The notes beneath the pieces are model-generated. The model did not search any database. It saw only the letters and a program-made list of their open reading frames with translations, and was not told the DNA's origin. A stretch of DNA of 64,000 bases, from positions 1 through 64,000 of the forward strand of contig JAPLGO010000016.1 of NCBI GenBank assembly GCA_026390115.1, written 5' to 3'. A program made the position numbers and the translations under genes. The stretch is from Campylobacterales bacterium. GTDB taxonomy: Bacteria; Campylobacterota; Campylobacteria; Campylobacterales; Sulfurimonadaceae. Positions 18,654-28,814 of this stretch are shown in pieces. Position 1 is the stretch's first letter; each line of letters starts with the position of its first letter.

Positions 18654-19493
18654 ATGTCAAAAGATACAAAAATAATTAAAAAATGTCTTTTCCCGGCTGC
18701 AGGCTATGGAACAAGATTTTTACCGGCTACCAAAGCAATTCCTAAGGAAATGCTGCCGGTTCTTACAAAACCACTTTTGCAGTATGGCGTTGAAGAGGCG
18801 ATTAGTGCCGGACTAGACACAATGGCAATAGTAACTGGTCGCGGTAAAAGAGCAATTGAAGATCATTTTGACATCTCTTATGAACTTGAGCATCAGATTA
18901 AAGGGACTTCAAAAGAGCATTATCTGACAGAAATAAGAAAAGTTATAACAAGTTGCACTTTTTCATACACTAGACAGATAGAGATGAAGGGACTGGGTCA
19001 TGCTATACTTTGCGGAGAGACACTTATTGGAAATGAACCGTTTGCCGTTATTTTGGCAGACGATTTGTGTGACAATGAGGGCGGTGACTCAGTCTTGGCT
19101 CAAATGGCTGAGTTGTACGAAAAATATAAATGTTCAATCGTAGCAGTTGAAGAGATACCGATGCAAGACAGTAATAAGTACGGCGTAATTGCAGGAGAAG
19201 AGATAGAAAAAGGAATTGTGAGAGTAACCGACATGGTAGAAAAACCAGAACCTGCAGATGCTCCTTCAAACCTAGCTATCATTGGAAGATATATTTTAAC
19301 TCCTGACATATTTGACATCATTAGGGAGACAAAACCTGGTAAAGGTGGAGAGATTCAGATAACAGATGCTCTTCTTGCTCAGGCAAAAAAGGGTAAAGTA
19401 ATAGCTTATAAATTTAACGGTAAAAGATTCGACTGTGGAAGCGTAGATGGCTTTGTAGAGGCTACAAACTACTTTTATAATAAAGCAAAATAA
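18654..19493 (+). CDS. galU: UTP-glucose-1-phosphate uridylyltransferase
   Basis: Makes UDP-glucose from UTP and glucose-1-phosphate for glycans and lipooligosaccharide. The nucleotidyl-transferase signature is PAAGYGTRFLPATKAIPKEM at residues 14-33. Further family blocks are GLGHAILCGE, FAVILADDLCD, VEEIPMQDSNKYGVI and GKRFDCGSVDGFVEA. At 279 aa the length is standard. AAGGA is 7 nt before the ATG, and a TATAAT-like box near 18611 could be its own promoter. It feeds the adjacent glycan genes and pgi. Confidence 0.95.
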   Translation: MSKDTKIIKKCLFPAAGYGTRFLPATKAIPKEMLPVLTKPLLQYGVEEAISAGLDTMAIVTGRGKRAIEDHFDISYELEHQIKGTSKEHYLTEIRKVITSCTFSYTRQIEMKGLGHAILCGETLIGNEPFAVILADDLCDNEGGDSVLAQMAELYEKYKCSIVAVEEIPMQDSNKYGVIAGEEIEKGIVRVTDMVEKPEPADAPSNLAIIGRYILTPDIFDIIRETKPGKGGEIQITDALLAQAKKGKVIAYKFNGKRFDCGSVDGFVEATNYFYNKAK

Positions 19494-19534
19494 ATGTTTT
19501 TAATTTTTGCATATGCTAAAACTAAGGAGAATAC

Positions 19535-20740
19535 ATGAACTATCAACATAATTTTAACCCGACTATATCAGACACACACCTCTTTGATGAGATAACAAAA
19601 GAGAAGGAAGAGATTGGTTATTACAACCTTGTTCATCAAGATACAACCGAATTTAAAGCGTATGCAAAAACAGTAAAACAAAAAAATATTGTAGTAATCG
19701 GCATAGGCGGAAGTACTCTGGGAACTTATGCTATATATAAATTTCTAAAACACTCAAAACCGCTCTTTAAAAAACTTTATTTTTTAGAGACTACAGACCC
19801 GATTGATATAAAAGCAAAGATTAGTAATATTGACTTAGAAGATACTCTTTTTGTAGTTATCTCAAAATCAGGCACTACGATAGAGACAGTTTCTATATTT
19901 AAATACATCCACTCGCTTGTGAAGTGTGATAAAAATAATACTTTAGTAATAACAGAGAGCGACTCAAAGTTAAATGAGTATGCACAAACCAACGGTATAA
20001 AAAGTTTTGAAGTTCCAAAAAATGTGGGTGGAAGATTTTCTGTTTTCAGTGCCGTTGGGCTCCTTCCTCTTGCAATAGTCGGGCTAAATATTGATGAGCT
20101 TTTAAGAGGTACTCAAGAGATTCATGACTCATTTTTTAACAAAGGGGTGGAGTATGAAAGAGTATTTCAAAAGGCAAGATTTTTTACAGAGTATAAAAGC
20201 GTATTCAATATAAATGTTGTTTTTTCATACTCATCAAGATTAGAGGGATTTAACAAGTGGTATGTCCAACTATGGGGAGAGTCTCTCGGTAAGATAGACA
20301 TAAAAAAAACGAGACAGGGGCTTACTCCAATCGGTATTATCGGACCAATAGACCAACACTCTTTTTTACAGCTTGTTGTTGAGGGAAGAAGAGATAAAAC
20401 TGTAACGGTTGTAAAAGTGAATGATTTTCATAGCAAGCTTGCCATTCCGCATGTCAAACTAGAGGGTTTAGAAGAGCTTGATTATATTGACGGGTTAGAG
20501 TTCTCAACACTCATTAACATGCAAGCAGATGCCACAATAGAATCTTTAAATAATCTAGGTGATATTCCATGTGATGTTATAACAATAGACGGTGTGAGTG
20601 AAAGCAGTATAGCAAGTTTGATGTACGAATATGAACTTTTAACATCTGTTTGCGCAAAGCTTATGTATATAAATGCATACGACCAGCCGGGCGTAGAAGC
20701 TGGAAAAATTATCTTAAAAAGCAAGTTGAAAAATAAATAA
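19535..20740 (+). CDS. pgi: Glucose-6-phosphate isomerase (short form)
   Basis: Interconverts glucose-6-phosphate and fructose-6-phosphate, linking glmS substrate and galU product. The SIS fold is shown by VIGIGGSTLGTYAIYKFL and VVISKSGTTIETVS, with GGRFSVFSAVGLLPL and a C-terminal YDQPGVEAGK containing the base region. At 401 aa it is of the short epsilonproteobacterial type rather than the 550-aa form. AAGGAG sits 7 nt before the ATG. Gluconeogenic carbon would flow through it to cell-envelope sugars. Confidence 0.94.
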   Translation: MNYQHNFNPTISDTHLFDEITKEKEEIGYYNLVHQDTTEFKAYAKTVKQKNIVVIGIGGSTLGTYAIYKFLKHSKPLFKKLYFLETTDPIDIKAKISNIDLEDTLFVVISKSGTTIETVSIFKYIHSLVKCDKNNTLVITESDSKLNEYAQTNGIKSFEVPKNVGGRFSVFSAVGLLPLAIVGLNIDELLRGTQEIHDSFFNKGVEYERVFQKARFFTEYKSVFNINVVFSYSSRLEGFNKWYVQLWGESLGKIDIKKTRQGLTPIGIIGPIDQHSFLQLVVEGRRDKTVTVVKVNDFHSKLAIPHVKLEGLEELDYIDGLEFSTLINMQADATIESLNNLGDIPCDVITIDGVSESSIASLMYEYELLTSVCAKLMYINAYDQPGVEAGKIILKSKLKNK

Positions 20741-20782
20741 ATTTATGGATGCAAGCCCTAAACTGCTTCAAGAGGATAGAGT

Positions 20783-22516
20783 ATGAATATAGATAAAAGA
20801 GTTTTAAACTTTTTGGTAATTATACTCCTCTCTTTTGCAACATTTTGGTGGACTTTCTTTATCTTTCACCTCTCATTCGATTTAACAATAGTTGCGACTA
20901 TTATACTTATTCGTATTGCCTCTTCATATCTTTTATTTCAAGACTACTCACTCTCATGGTCAAAAGCATCCCCAAAAACATTTCTTATAAAAAGTTTTGT
21001 TTATATAACCGCCTTTTTTGTATATGCACCAATATTTTATGGTAAAGTCTGGCTCTTCTTTTTAGCCTCGGAGCTGTTTTTATACATCTTTTCTATAAAT
21101 TTTGCCATGTATTTTTACTACTATTTAATTAACAGAAGCAAAGTTGTGAAAACAAAATCAATAGTGATTTATGGCGCAGGAAAAGCCGGGATAAAGCTTG
21201 AATCCGAGTTTTCCAACAGTGAATATAGAGTGAAATATTACATTGATGACGATAAAATCATACAAAACCGCTCCATCGACTCTATAAAAGTTATATCGCA
21301 AGAGAAGTTAAAAGAGAATATCGGAGAGCATAAATTTGACCTGCTTGTTATAGCAATGCCATCCGCTCCAAAAACCAGAATAAAAGAGATTTATAATAGT
21401 TTAAACGAATATTTTAAAGAGATACAGATATTGCCCTCAATAGATGATATTTTAAGCGATAGGGATTTCTCGGCTCAGCTAAAAGATGTTTCTCTGGAAG
21501 ATTTACTTGCGCGCAATCCGCAAGATTTGGACAAAGAGAAAATAAAAGAGTTTATAAAAGATAAAACTATTTTAATAACGGGGGCAGGTGGAAGCATAGG
21601 GAGCGAGATATGCAGACAGTGCGAAAAGTTCGGTGCCAAGAAGCTGATTCTTTTGGACCACAGTGAATATAACCTGTACACGATTAATGAAGAGCTTAAG
21701 GGTGTAGCGACTGTTTTGGTGATGCAGAGCGTTGTTGAAAAAGATTTACTGGATATTACATTTAAAATACACATGCCGGATATTGTTATTCATGCAGCGG
21801 CTTATAAACATGTGCCTCTGGTTGAAGCAAATATAAGTGAAACAATTGTTAATAATATTATTGGTACGAAAAATGTGATAGACACCTCTATAAAATATGG
21901 TGTTGAGAAGTTTGTTATGATTTCAACCGATAAAGCTGTTAGACCGACAAATGTCATGGGGACAACAAAAAGAATCTGTGAACTTTATGCGCAGAATATT
22001 GCGTCAGATAAGACTGAAATTGTAGCTGTAAGATTTGGCAATGTCCTTGGAAGCAGCGGAAGCGTTATTCCTAAGTTTAGAACACAAATTGAAAATGGAC
22101 AAAATCTTACTGTTACTCATCCTGATATCACAAGATATTTTATGCTTATTCCCGAGGCATGTGAGCTTGTTCTCCAAGCCGGAGCAATTGGGAGCGGCGG
22201 TGAAATATTTATACTAGATATGGGCGAGCCTATAAAAATAGTTGATTTGGCAAGAAAAATGATAGAACTAAGCAATAGAGATGATATAGGAATAGAGTTT
22301 ACAGGTCTTCGCATAGGCGAAAAACTTTACGAGGAACTGCTTATAGATGATAATGATGCAAAAACAGATTATGATTCAATAACTGTAGCTTCGCCGACAT
22401 ACTATGACATAGAAAAATTAAACAGAGATATAGAAGAGCTATTGGTATGCGAAGACAAGCTTGCAAAACTAAAAGCAATCGTTCCTGAGTTTAATCATCA
22501 ATTGAATTTAAACTAA
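20783..22516 (+). CDS. pglF: Membrane NDP-sugar 4,6-dehydratase, PglF/WbpM type
   Basis: 577-aa polysaccharide-biosynthesis dehydratase that would convert UDP-GlcNAc to the 4-keto-6-deoxy sugar, first step to bacillosamine-type sugars. Four N-terminal membrane spans (about 7-115) are followed by a degenerate Rossmann unit (VIYGAGKAGIKLESEF) and the active Rossmann domain (ILITGAGGSIGSEICRQ at about 256). The catalytic region is MISTDKAVRPTNVMGTTKR, where Thr/Asp/Lys replace the usual Tyr-x-x-x-Lys. The 3' end overlaps by 9 bp the opposing glutathionylspermidine-synthase-like gene. It probably supplies the reducing-end sugar for PglB glycans. Aminotransferase and acetyltransferase partners are not in the window. 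Confidence 0.92.
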   Translation: MNIDKRVLNFLVIILLSFATFWWTFFIFHLSFDLTIVATIILIRIASSYLLFQDYSLSWSKASPKTFLIKSFVYITAFFVYAPIFYGKVWLFFLASELFLYIFSINFAMYFYYYLINRSKVVKTKSIVIYGAGKAGIKLESEFSNSEYRVKYYIDDDKIIQNRSIDSIKVISQEKLKENIGEHKFDLLVIAMPSAPKTRIKEIYNSLNEYFKEIQILPSIDDILSDRDFSAQLKDVSLEDLLARNPQDLDKEKIKEFIKDKTILITGAGGSIGSEICRQCEKFGAKKLILLDHSEYNLYTINEELKGVATVLVMQSVVEKDLLDITFKIHMPDIVIHAAAYKHVPLVEANISETIVNNIIGTKNVIDTSIKYGVEKFVMISTDKAVRPTNVMGTTKRICELYAQNIASDKTEIVAVRFGNVLGSSGSVIPKFRTQIENGQNLTVTHPDITRYFMLIPEACELVLQAGAIGSGGEIFILDMGEPIKIVDLARKMIELSNRDDIGIEFTGLRIGEKLYEELLIDDNDAKTDYDSITVASPTYYDIEKLNRDIEELLVCEDKLAKLKAIVPEFNHQLNLN

Positions 22517-23686
22517 TACATGTCCCACAAATTTACTCATATTATTCATGATTTCTGAGCCTTTTCTAAAACTCATTCCACATGCCTCATAGGCAAAGAA
22601 AACACCTGCTTGATATTTTGCTCCGTTGGCATCTTTTGGAAACTCAACATATTCTTGATATACTTTTTTGTAGTTGCCGTAGGGTCCATCAAGTTCTTCT
22701 AAAACAAAACCGTTTGCATCTATGATTTTAGTATTTGCACCCTCTCTACCAAAGACCGTTTTTTCTACATATTTGATGCCCTTTAATGGCTCAAAAGAGG
22801 TTTTTAAAAGATAGGGTGAATCAGGAAAAAGGTCGCATAAAATTTTCATTATTCCCTTTGATTGAAAGAGTAGGGTGTATGCCGGATTAATTATAATCGC
22901 CTTTTGATTTTTCATAATATTTGTGAGAGTCATTGCCAGTTCGGGTTCATCAGTCGCAATATCTTCCCATGGATAAAGTTTAAACCAATACTCATATTCA
23001 TACCCATCCGCATCAAATATTCCGTCTTCACTAAACTTCACATTTTGGAGATATTCAAATCCTGTATTAAAACCTGCATCCGTTGCCATCTGCTGAAGAA
23101 GCTTTGTTGTCGTCTCTTCTTCATCGTTACCTTCAACGGATGAGAAAAGTATCTTCCAGCCATTATATCTCTCATCAAAAGTATCGGTTTCATCAAAGAG
23201 AGTAAGAAGTCTTTTAAAATTGTCGCTAATTGCGTCATATACATTGTTAAACTGCTTCTCTTCATCCATTTTGTTATGCTTGAGCATTCCCCATTGAAGC
23301 AGGGCGGTTTCAAAAAGTGCAGTTGGAGTGTCCGCATTGAATTCTATAAGTTTTATAGGCTGATTGTCCACTCCGCCTGCTAAATCAAAACGACCATAGA
23401 GATGCCAATGGACATCATTTTCCCAACTTTTTTTGATGGCTTCAATAAGATTAAAAGGGATACCCAAATCAAAAAAGAGGTTATTCTCTATAACATAACC
23501 TGCCGCTTCAGCGTACATGTCATATATCTCATTTACAGCCTCATAGTAGGCTTCTGCCTCTTGCGTAGTTACTTTAACCAGTGCATCACTTATATATTTT
23601 GTTCCGTCTTTATCTGTATGCCAGCTAAAACCCAGCGCATCAAGTGATTTATCATCGAGTGGATTAATTTTTTGTAGTGATACCAT
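22508..23686 (-). CDS. Glutathionylspermidine-synthase-like ATP-grasp protein (YgiC type)
   Basis: 392-aa carbon-nitrogen ligase-like protein. It shows the family blocks HWHLYGRFDLAGG, IKLIEFNADTPTALFE, FKLYPWED, FGREGANTKIID and FFAYEACGMSFRKG, and ends in a possible metal-binding tail. The YgiC/YjfC group is related to the synthetase half of Gsp but lacks the amidase; its substrates are not known. It lies 3 bp after the UPF0323 lipoprotein gene. YgiB-like lipoprotein plus YgiC is a recurrent pair, so both probably act on the same envelope or peptide target. Confidence 0.88.
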   Translation of the reverse strand: MVSLQKINPLDDKSLDALGFSWHTDKDGTKYISDALVKVTTQEAEAYYEAVNEIYDMYAEAAGYVIENNLFFDLGIPFNLIEAIKKSWENDVHWHLYGRFDLAGGVDNQPIKLIEFNADTPTALFETALLQWGMLKHNKMDEEKQFNNVYDAISDNFKRLLTLFDETDTFDERYNGWKILFSSVEGNDEEETTTKLLQQMATDAGFNTGFEYLQNVKFSEDGIFDADGYEYEYWFKLYPWEDIATDEPELAMTLTNIMKNQKAIIINPAYTLLFQSKGIMKILCDLFPDSPYLLKTSFEPLKGIKYVEKTVFGREGANTKIIDANGFVLEELDGPYGNYKKVYQEYVEFPKDANGAKYQAGVFFAYEACGMSFRKGSEIMNNMSKFVGHVLV

Positions 23687-23689
23687 AGT

Positions 23690-24304
23690 TTAACTCCCGT
23701 AACTTGAACTGGATGTGCTGCTCGTGCCAGCACTTGATGTACTGCCGCTAGATGAACCAAAAAAACTTTTTTTAGGTGCAGTTGAAGTGCTTGCTGCTGA
23801 AGCTCCTCCGGTAGAAGTACCCCCTGCAGATGGGGCGGAACGGCTATAGGCACTCTGGTTTGCTGAGGCGGCATTTCTTGAAAAGTTTTTATTATTCATC
23901 AATGAATTTGCAATCATATTCCCCATGAGAGCCCCACCCGCAGCTGCAAGTATGGTTCCTGCTAAGCCCATTCCTCCGCCGCTTTGATTGTTTGAAACAG
24001 TTTCAGATGTTCCATTTTCAACTTTTTTGTACTCCTCACTTGCAAGAGCTTTCATCTCTTCTTCGTTTAAAATTCTCTCGGTAACTTTTCCATCGGCATC
24101 TTTTTCGCGGATAATAGCACGGCTGGGACCATCTGTTGGCATCTCTTCAACTATTATATATTTGTCATTTGTCAGTTTTTCTATAATTAAAAATTTATTG
24201 TGTTGCTTTTGTTCTTGAGTTTCACAGCCACTTATAAGGCTCATCATAATCAGACCTGCACTTCCTAGCGCTACGCCGCCGGATATTGAAGAAATATGTT
24301 TCAT
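23690..24304 (-). CDS. UPF0323-type lipoprotein
   Basis: 204-aa lipoprotein with a lipobox LISGC (Cys27) after a hydrophobic leader. A folded middle follows (KFLIIEKLTNDKYIIVEEMP, RAIIREKDADGKVTERIL), then a glycine-rich hydrophobic patch (GGGMGLAGTILAAAGGALMG) and a very Ser/Gly/Thr-rich tail. This architecture matches the UPF0323 lipoproteins of Campylobacter and Helicobacter, as I recall them. The function is unknown. It overlaps the YrdC-like gene by 4 bp and precedes the YgiC-like gene by 3 bp, giving a coupled set. Confidence 0.85.
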   Translation of the reverse strand: MKHISSISGGVALGSAGLIMMSLISGCETQEQKQHNKFLIIEKLTNDKYIIVEEMPTDGPSRAIIREKDADGKVTERILNEEEMKALASEEYKKVENGTSETVSNNQSGGGMGLAGTILAAAGGALMGNMIANSLMNNKNFSRNAASANQSAYSRSAPSAGGTSTGGASAASTSTAPKKSFFGSSSGSTSSAGTSSTSSSSYGS

Positions 24305-24735
24305 CGTATCTTTTTCCTTTTAACATGGTTTATTTTAATAAGGTTTGAAGAACCACTCTCATACAAGCCATTTTTATCTTCTATGATAATATCTGCTTTA
24401 CTCTCACAAAACTCTCTGTCAAACTCTCTATTGGATTCATTGGCTGAGGTTGAAAAGTGCCATGTGGAGTTTCGAAGTATATTCGAATCAAGTAAACTTT
24501 TAGTAACTCTAAAGGCCTTGTTTTTTACAATATATGTTGTTTTCTTGGAGTGGCGAACTCTATTCTTTTGTTTTGAGGGGACTCTATTCCCTTCAATTAA
24601 TAAATCTTTAAAACTAGAGTAAACTTTTATGAAGGGTTTTGATTTTATTCTAGACTTTATCTCATAAAGCCTAGCTGTATCTTGAGAAAGAAAACCGACG
24701 GTAGTGTCGGTTTGCATAAGGATTACAGGCAGCAT
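24301..24735 (-). CDS. Short Sua5/YciO/YrdC-like protein
   Basis: 144-aa protein. The N-terminal MQTDTTVGFLSQDTARLYEIKSR matches the start of the YrdC fold, where TsaC/Sua5 use a similar stretch to bind ATP and threonine for tRNA t6A. It is shorter than full TsaC and rich in Lys/Arg at the C-terminus, so an RNA-binding but altered role is possible. Its ATG follows the carB stop by 2 nt and its end overlaps the lipoprotein gene by 4 bp. A full-length Sua5/TsaC would be expected elsewhere in the genome. Confidence 0.75.
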   Translation of the reverse strand: MLPVILMQTDTTVGFLSQDTARLYEIKSRIKSKPFIKVYSSFKDLLIEGNRVPSKQKNRVRHSKKTTYIVKNKAFRVTKSLLDSNILRNSTWHFSTSANESNREFDREFCESKADIIIEDKNGLYESGSSNLIKINHVKRKKIR

Positions 24736-24736
24736 C

Positions 24737-27700
24737 TCAAGCTAAAAAATCTTGGAGTGCTTGTACATCGGACCATGAATCATCGCCCATCTCATCGAGA
24801 GCTAGAATCACTGCTCTTGCAGCACTTAAAGTTGTGAAATAGGGTATGTTTTTTCTAAGTACTTCTTGACGAATAACAACTGCATCTTTTTTAGATGTGT
24901 TGTTGTCTGAAGTATTTATCGCCATGTGGATTTCATCATTTTTCATACTGTCTTCTATGTTTGGACGACCTTCAGAGATTTTAAGCACTCTCTCGCATGG
25001 AACTCCGGCTGCCTCGATAATTGCTTGCGTGCCTTTTGTTGCTAGAAGTTTAAAGCCATGTCTATGAAGACCTTTTGCAATCTCTGGAGCATGCATTTTA
25101 TCTGTATCGATAAAAGAGAGGAAACATGTACCGCTTGTTGGAATTTTATTTCCGGCAGAGATTTGAGCTTTTGCAAAACTGATACCAAAGTTGGAGCTAA
25201 TGCCCATAACTTCGCCCGTTGATTTCATCTCAGGACTGAGAGTTAAATCTGCACCATAAAGTTTATGGAATGGAAAAACAGCTTCTTTTACTGAAACATG
25301 GTCTTTAAGCTGTGGTTTTAAAAGTCCATTTTCCTCTGTTACAATTTTATAGTGATCATAATACTCTAAAGCACTTCTAAGTGTTTCACCCACCATAACG
25401 CGCGTTGCAACTTTTGCTAATGGCATTCCAGTTGCTTTACTTACAAAAGGGACAGTTCTACTTGCTCTTGGATTTACTTCTATAAGGTAAATCTCATTTT
25501 TAAAAATAGCATATTGAACATTCATAAGCCCAATTACGCCAAGACCAAGGGCTATAGTTTTAGTCTGCTGCTCAACATTTGCAATCATCTCTTTTGAAAG
25601 ATTTACAGGAGGAAGAGAACATGCGCTGTCGCCTGAGTGAATTCCCGCCTCTTCAATATGCTGCATAACGGAGCCGATATAAACATCTACCCCGTCACAA
25701 ATCGCATCTACATCCAGCTCTATTGCCTGATCCAAAAATTTGTCGATGAGAACAGGCGCATCGTTACTTACTGAAATCGCTAAATCCATATACTGCTTGA
25801 GCTCACTTTCTGAGTAAACGATGCGCATACCTCTACCGCCGAGAACGAAGGATGGGCGAACAAGTACAGGATAGCCTAATCTTTCAGCTATAATATAGGA
25901 CTCCTCTTTTGTTCTTGCAAGTCCATTTTCCGGTTGTTTCAGTCCATGTGCAATAACAAAGTCAGAAAATTTTTCTCTATCTTCTGCTAAGTCAATTACA
26001 GCAGAAGGAGTGCCTGAAATTTTCGCACCAATCTCTGTTAAAGCATTTGCAAGTTTGAGTGGAGTTTGCCCGCCAAAGTGAACGATAATCCCATCCGGAT
26101 TTTCATTCTCAATTACTGCTCTTACATGTTCAAAGTCTATCGGCTCAAAGTAAAGAACATCGGAAGTGTCGTAGTCTGTTGAGACTGTTTCAGGGTTACA
26201 GTTGTACATAATTGTCTCAATGTCCATCTCTTTGAGTGCAAAAGCGGCATGAACACAGCAGTAGTCAAACTCTATACCTTGCCCAATTCTGTTTGGACCA
26301 CCGCCTAAAATAAGAACTTTTTTCTTATCGCTTATACGGTTTTTTACATTTGGCAATTTTGTTATATTTGTTGTTGAATAAAGGTAGGGAGTAAGTGCTT
26401 CAAACTCTGCGGAACATGTATCCACTTCATTATATTCAAAATTTACACCTAGCTCTTTTCTAGCTTTGTAAACATCATTTTCACTTACTTTGACACTTGA
26501 ATTTTTAGTGATGAGTTGAGAGATGCGTTTGTCAGAAAAACCATCCACTTTCAGACTTCTTATGCACTCTTCATCTGTTAAAACTTTATCTGTGATTGTA
26601 CTTTCAGATTTTATAATCTCTTCTAGCTGGTATAAAAACCAAGGGTCAATCTGGCATGTGGAGAACATCTCTTCTACACTCATACCGCGGCGAAAGCCCT
26701 CAGCCACATACAGGATACGGTCTGCATTTGGACGGCGAATCTCATGCTGCACAAATTCCGTTTCCACATCTATTTCATCGAAACCGCACAATCCTGTCTC
26801 TAATGAGCAGAGAGCTTTTTGAATAGACTCTTTAAAAGTTCGACCTATTGCCATTACTTCACCGACTGATTTCATACTTGTGCTGAGTGTATTTTCGGCT
26901 TCCGGAAATTTCTCAAATGTAAAGCGAGGAATTTTTGTAACAATATAATCTATAACCGGTTCAAAAGAAGCAGGTGTTCCCGTAATGTCGTTCGTAATCT
27001 CATCAAGAGTAAAACCAACGGCCAAAAGTGTTGCAACTTTTGCAATTGGGTAACCTGTAGCTTTAGATGCAAGAGCAGAAGAGCGGCTTACACGAGGATT
27101 CATCTCGATAACAATCATTCTTCCTGTTTTTGGGTCGATTGAGAACTGAACATTGCTCCCTCCCGTGTCGACACCGATTTCTCTTAAAATGTCAAAAGAG
27201 GCGTTACGCATTCTCTGATATTCTTTATCGGTTAAAGTAAGGGCAGGGGCGACAGTAATGCTGTCTCCTGTATGAACGCCCATAGGATCGAAGTTTTCTA
27301 TCGCACATACAATGATGCAGTTATCCGCTTTGTCACGAATAACCTCCATCTCATACTCTTTCCACCCAAGAAGAGATTCTTCAATTAGGATTTCACTTAC
27401 AGGTGATTCATCTAATCCTCGAGCTGCGAGTTTCTTGAATTCATCCATGTTGTACGCAACACCGCTTCCGCCGCCTGCAAGGGTAAACGAAGCTCTAATT
27501 ATGATAGGGAAACCTATCTCATTCGCGGCTTCGAGTGCATCATCCATATTGTAGGCATATTTTGAAAATGGCAAATCCATACCGATTTTTATCATGGCAT
27601 CTTTGAATGCCAGACGGTCTTCGCCTTTATGGATAGCTTCAGGAGTTGCACCCAAAAATTCTATCCCTTCAAGCATCCCTTTGTTATACATGCTCGTTGC

Positions 27701-27994
27701 TACATTAAGTGCAGTTTGCCCACCCATTGTAGGTAAAATTGCATCAACATTCTCTTTTTTTATAATTTTCGCAATTACATCTTCTTTGATTGGTTCTATA
27801 TAGGTTCTATCGGCAAATTCTGGGTCTGTCATGATAGTTGCGGGATTTGAGTTTATGAGAACTACACGATATCCCAACTCTTTTAATGTCTTAACTGCTT
27901 GTGTTCCTGAGTAGTCAAACTCACATGCTTGCCCAATGATAATTGGACCGGAGCCAATGAGTAAAATCGTCTTAATATCGGTGCGTTTTGGCAT
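24737..27994 (-). CDS. carB: Carbamoyl-phosphate synthase large subunit
   Basis: Makes carbamoyl phosphate for arginine and pyrimidines together with CarA. The 1085-aa chain has two ATP-grasp halves. Both carry the [19 protein letters not shown] / [17 protein letters not shown] repeat and an EVNPRASRT / [10 protein letters not shown] metal-binding segment. A C-terminal methylglyoxal-synthase-like allosteric domain follows (about 940-1070). Length is normal. carA is not adjacent. The gene leads a tightly packed minus-strand group with the YrdC-like, UPF0323 and YgiC-like genes. Confidence 0.97.
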   Translation of the reverse strand: MPKRTDIKTILLIGSGPIIIGQACEFDYSGTQAVKTLKELGYRVVLINSNPATIMTDPEFADRTYIEPIKEDVIAKIIKKENVDAILPTMGGQTALNVATSMYNKGMLEGIEFLGATPEAIHKGEDRLAFKDAMIKIGMDLPFSKYAYNMDDALEAANEIGFPIIIRASFTLAGGGSGVAYNMDEFKKLAARGLDESPVSEILIEESLLGWKEYEMEVIRDKADNCIIVCAIENFDPMGVHTGDSITVAPALTLTDKEYQRMRNASFDILREIGVDTGGSNVQFSIDPKTGRMIVIEMNPRVSRSSALASKATGYPIAKVATLLAVGFTLDEITNDITGTPASFEPVIDYIVTKIPRFTFEKFPEAENTLSTSMKSVGEVMAIGRTFKESIQKALCSLETGLCGFDEIDVETEFVQHEIRRPNADRILYVAEGFRRGMSVEEMFSTCQIDPWFLYQLEEIIKSESTITDKVLTDEECIRSLKVDGFSDKRISQLITKNSSVKVSENDVYKARKELGVNFEYNEVDTCSAEFEALTPYLYSTTNITKLPNVKNRISDKKKVLILGGGPNRIGQGIEFDYCCVHAAFALKEMDIETIMYNCNPETVSTDYDTSDVLYFEPIDFEHVRAVIENENPDGIIVHFGGQTPLKLANALTEIGAKISGTPSAVIDLAEDREKFSDFVIAHGLKQPENGLARTKEESYIIAERLGYPVLVRPSFVLGGRGMRIVYSESELKQYMDLAISVSNDAPVLIDKFLDQAIELDVDAICDGVDVYIGSVMQHIEEAGIHSGDSACSLPPVNLSKEMIANVEQQTKTIALGLGVIGLMNVQYAIFKNEIYLIEVNPRASRTVPFVSKATGMPLAKVATRVMVGETLRSALEYYDHYKIVTEENGLLKPQLKDHVSVKEAVFPFHKLYGADLTLSPEMKSTGEVMGISSNFGISFAKAQISAGNKIPTSGTCFLSFIDTDKMHAPEIAKGLHRHGFKLLATKGTQAIIEAAGVPCERVLKISEGRPNIEDSMKNDEIHMAINTSDNNTSKKDAVVIRQEVLRKNIPYFTTLSAARAVILALDEMGDDSWSDVQALQDFLA

Positions 27995-28079
27995 TTTTTA
28001 CCTTTTAAATATATATAAAAAAATTTGTTTATTATAGGTAAAAGGCACTTAAAATTTGATGAGTTTTTATCTTTTTTTT

Positions 28080-28814
28080 CTAATATTTAAAGGTGTATAT
28101 AAGAGAAACTAATCCTGAATAAATATAATCATCTTCGACTATTGGACTTTTTGTAGCTTGGATAGGAAGTTTTTCGGCTTTAATATTCATAAACGCAGAT
28201 AAGTTACCTACGAGAGGATACTTTATATAAGTTTGCGCGCCATATTGAAAAGCATTTTCTGTGCTATATGCGGGTCTTGATGCTGTAGCCTCGCTAGGTG
28301 TAACTCCATAGTAGTAGTCCATAAAGTTAGATGAATTATATGTTAGTATTAAACTAGGGTAGAAGGTAATATTATTGTGTTCAAATTGATACCCGATTTC
28401 TGATTTTAAAATCCAAGTGTTATGGCGAGATAGCACATCAGTTAATGCCATAACTTCAATATATGCATCATAAAAATTAGCACTGAATGCTGTTCCACCC
28501 TCAACCGAACTAGCTCTATCTTGCATTCCGGTTAAATAAACAGAATCTGTCGCTCTGTATTGATTTACTCTAGGTTCGGCAGTCAAGGAGAATCCCCATC
28601 CGTAATCTTCTCCTTTGTTACCCAAAAAATAGGCTCCGAATCTTGTCCATTTAGCATAAAAAGTTGAGTTATCAAAGAAGATAACAGGGGAGGGAGTTGT
28701 TATTGTACCAACATCCTTGTATGGCTGGGTCTGCATGTACGCGCCTGCGCCCAAGGTTATTTTTTCTGCCATTAAAGTAGAAATTAACGTAACTAAAAAA
28801 ATAATATATCTCAT
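28080..28814 (-). CDS. MipA/OmpV-like outer-membrane protein
   Basis: 244-aa secreted protein with a short signal peptide (about 1-16, cut after LMA). The body is made of alternating aromatic beta-strands ending in the aromatic residue typical of outer-membrane barrels (LVSLIYTFKY). The blocks ITLGAGAYMQTQPY, PSPVIFFDN and YGWGFSLTAEPRVN suggest the MipA/OmpV family. It overlaps mreC by 4 bp and so may be translated with the cell-shape genes, fitting the idea of a murein-machine partner. A diverged solute barrel is the alternative. Confidence 0.7.
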   Translation of the reverse strand: MRYIIFLVTLISTLMAEKITLGAGAYMQTQPYKDVGTITTPSPVIFFDNSTFYAKWTRFGAYFLGNKGEDYGWGFSLTAEPRVNQYRATDSVYLTGMQDRASSVEGGTAFSANFYDAYIEVMALTDVLSRHNTWILKSEIGYQFEHNNITFYPSLILTYNSSNFMDYYYGVTPSEATASRPAYSTENAFQYGAQTYIKYPLVGNLSAFMNIKAEKLPIQATKSPIVEDDYIYSGLVSLIYTFKY

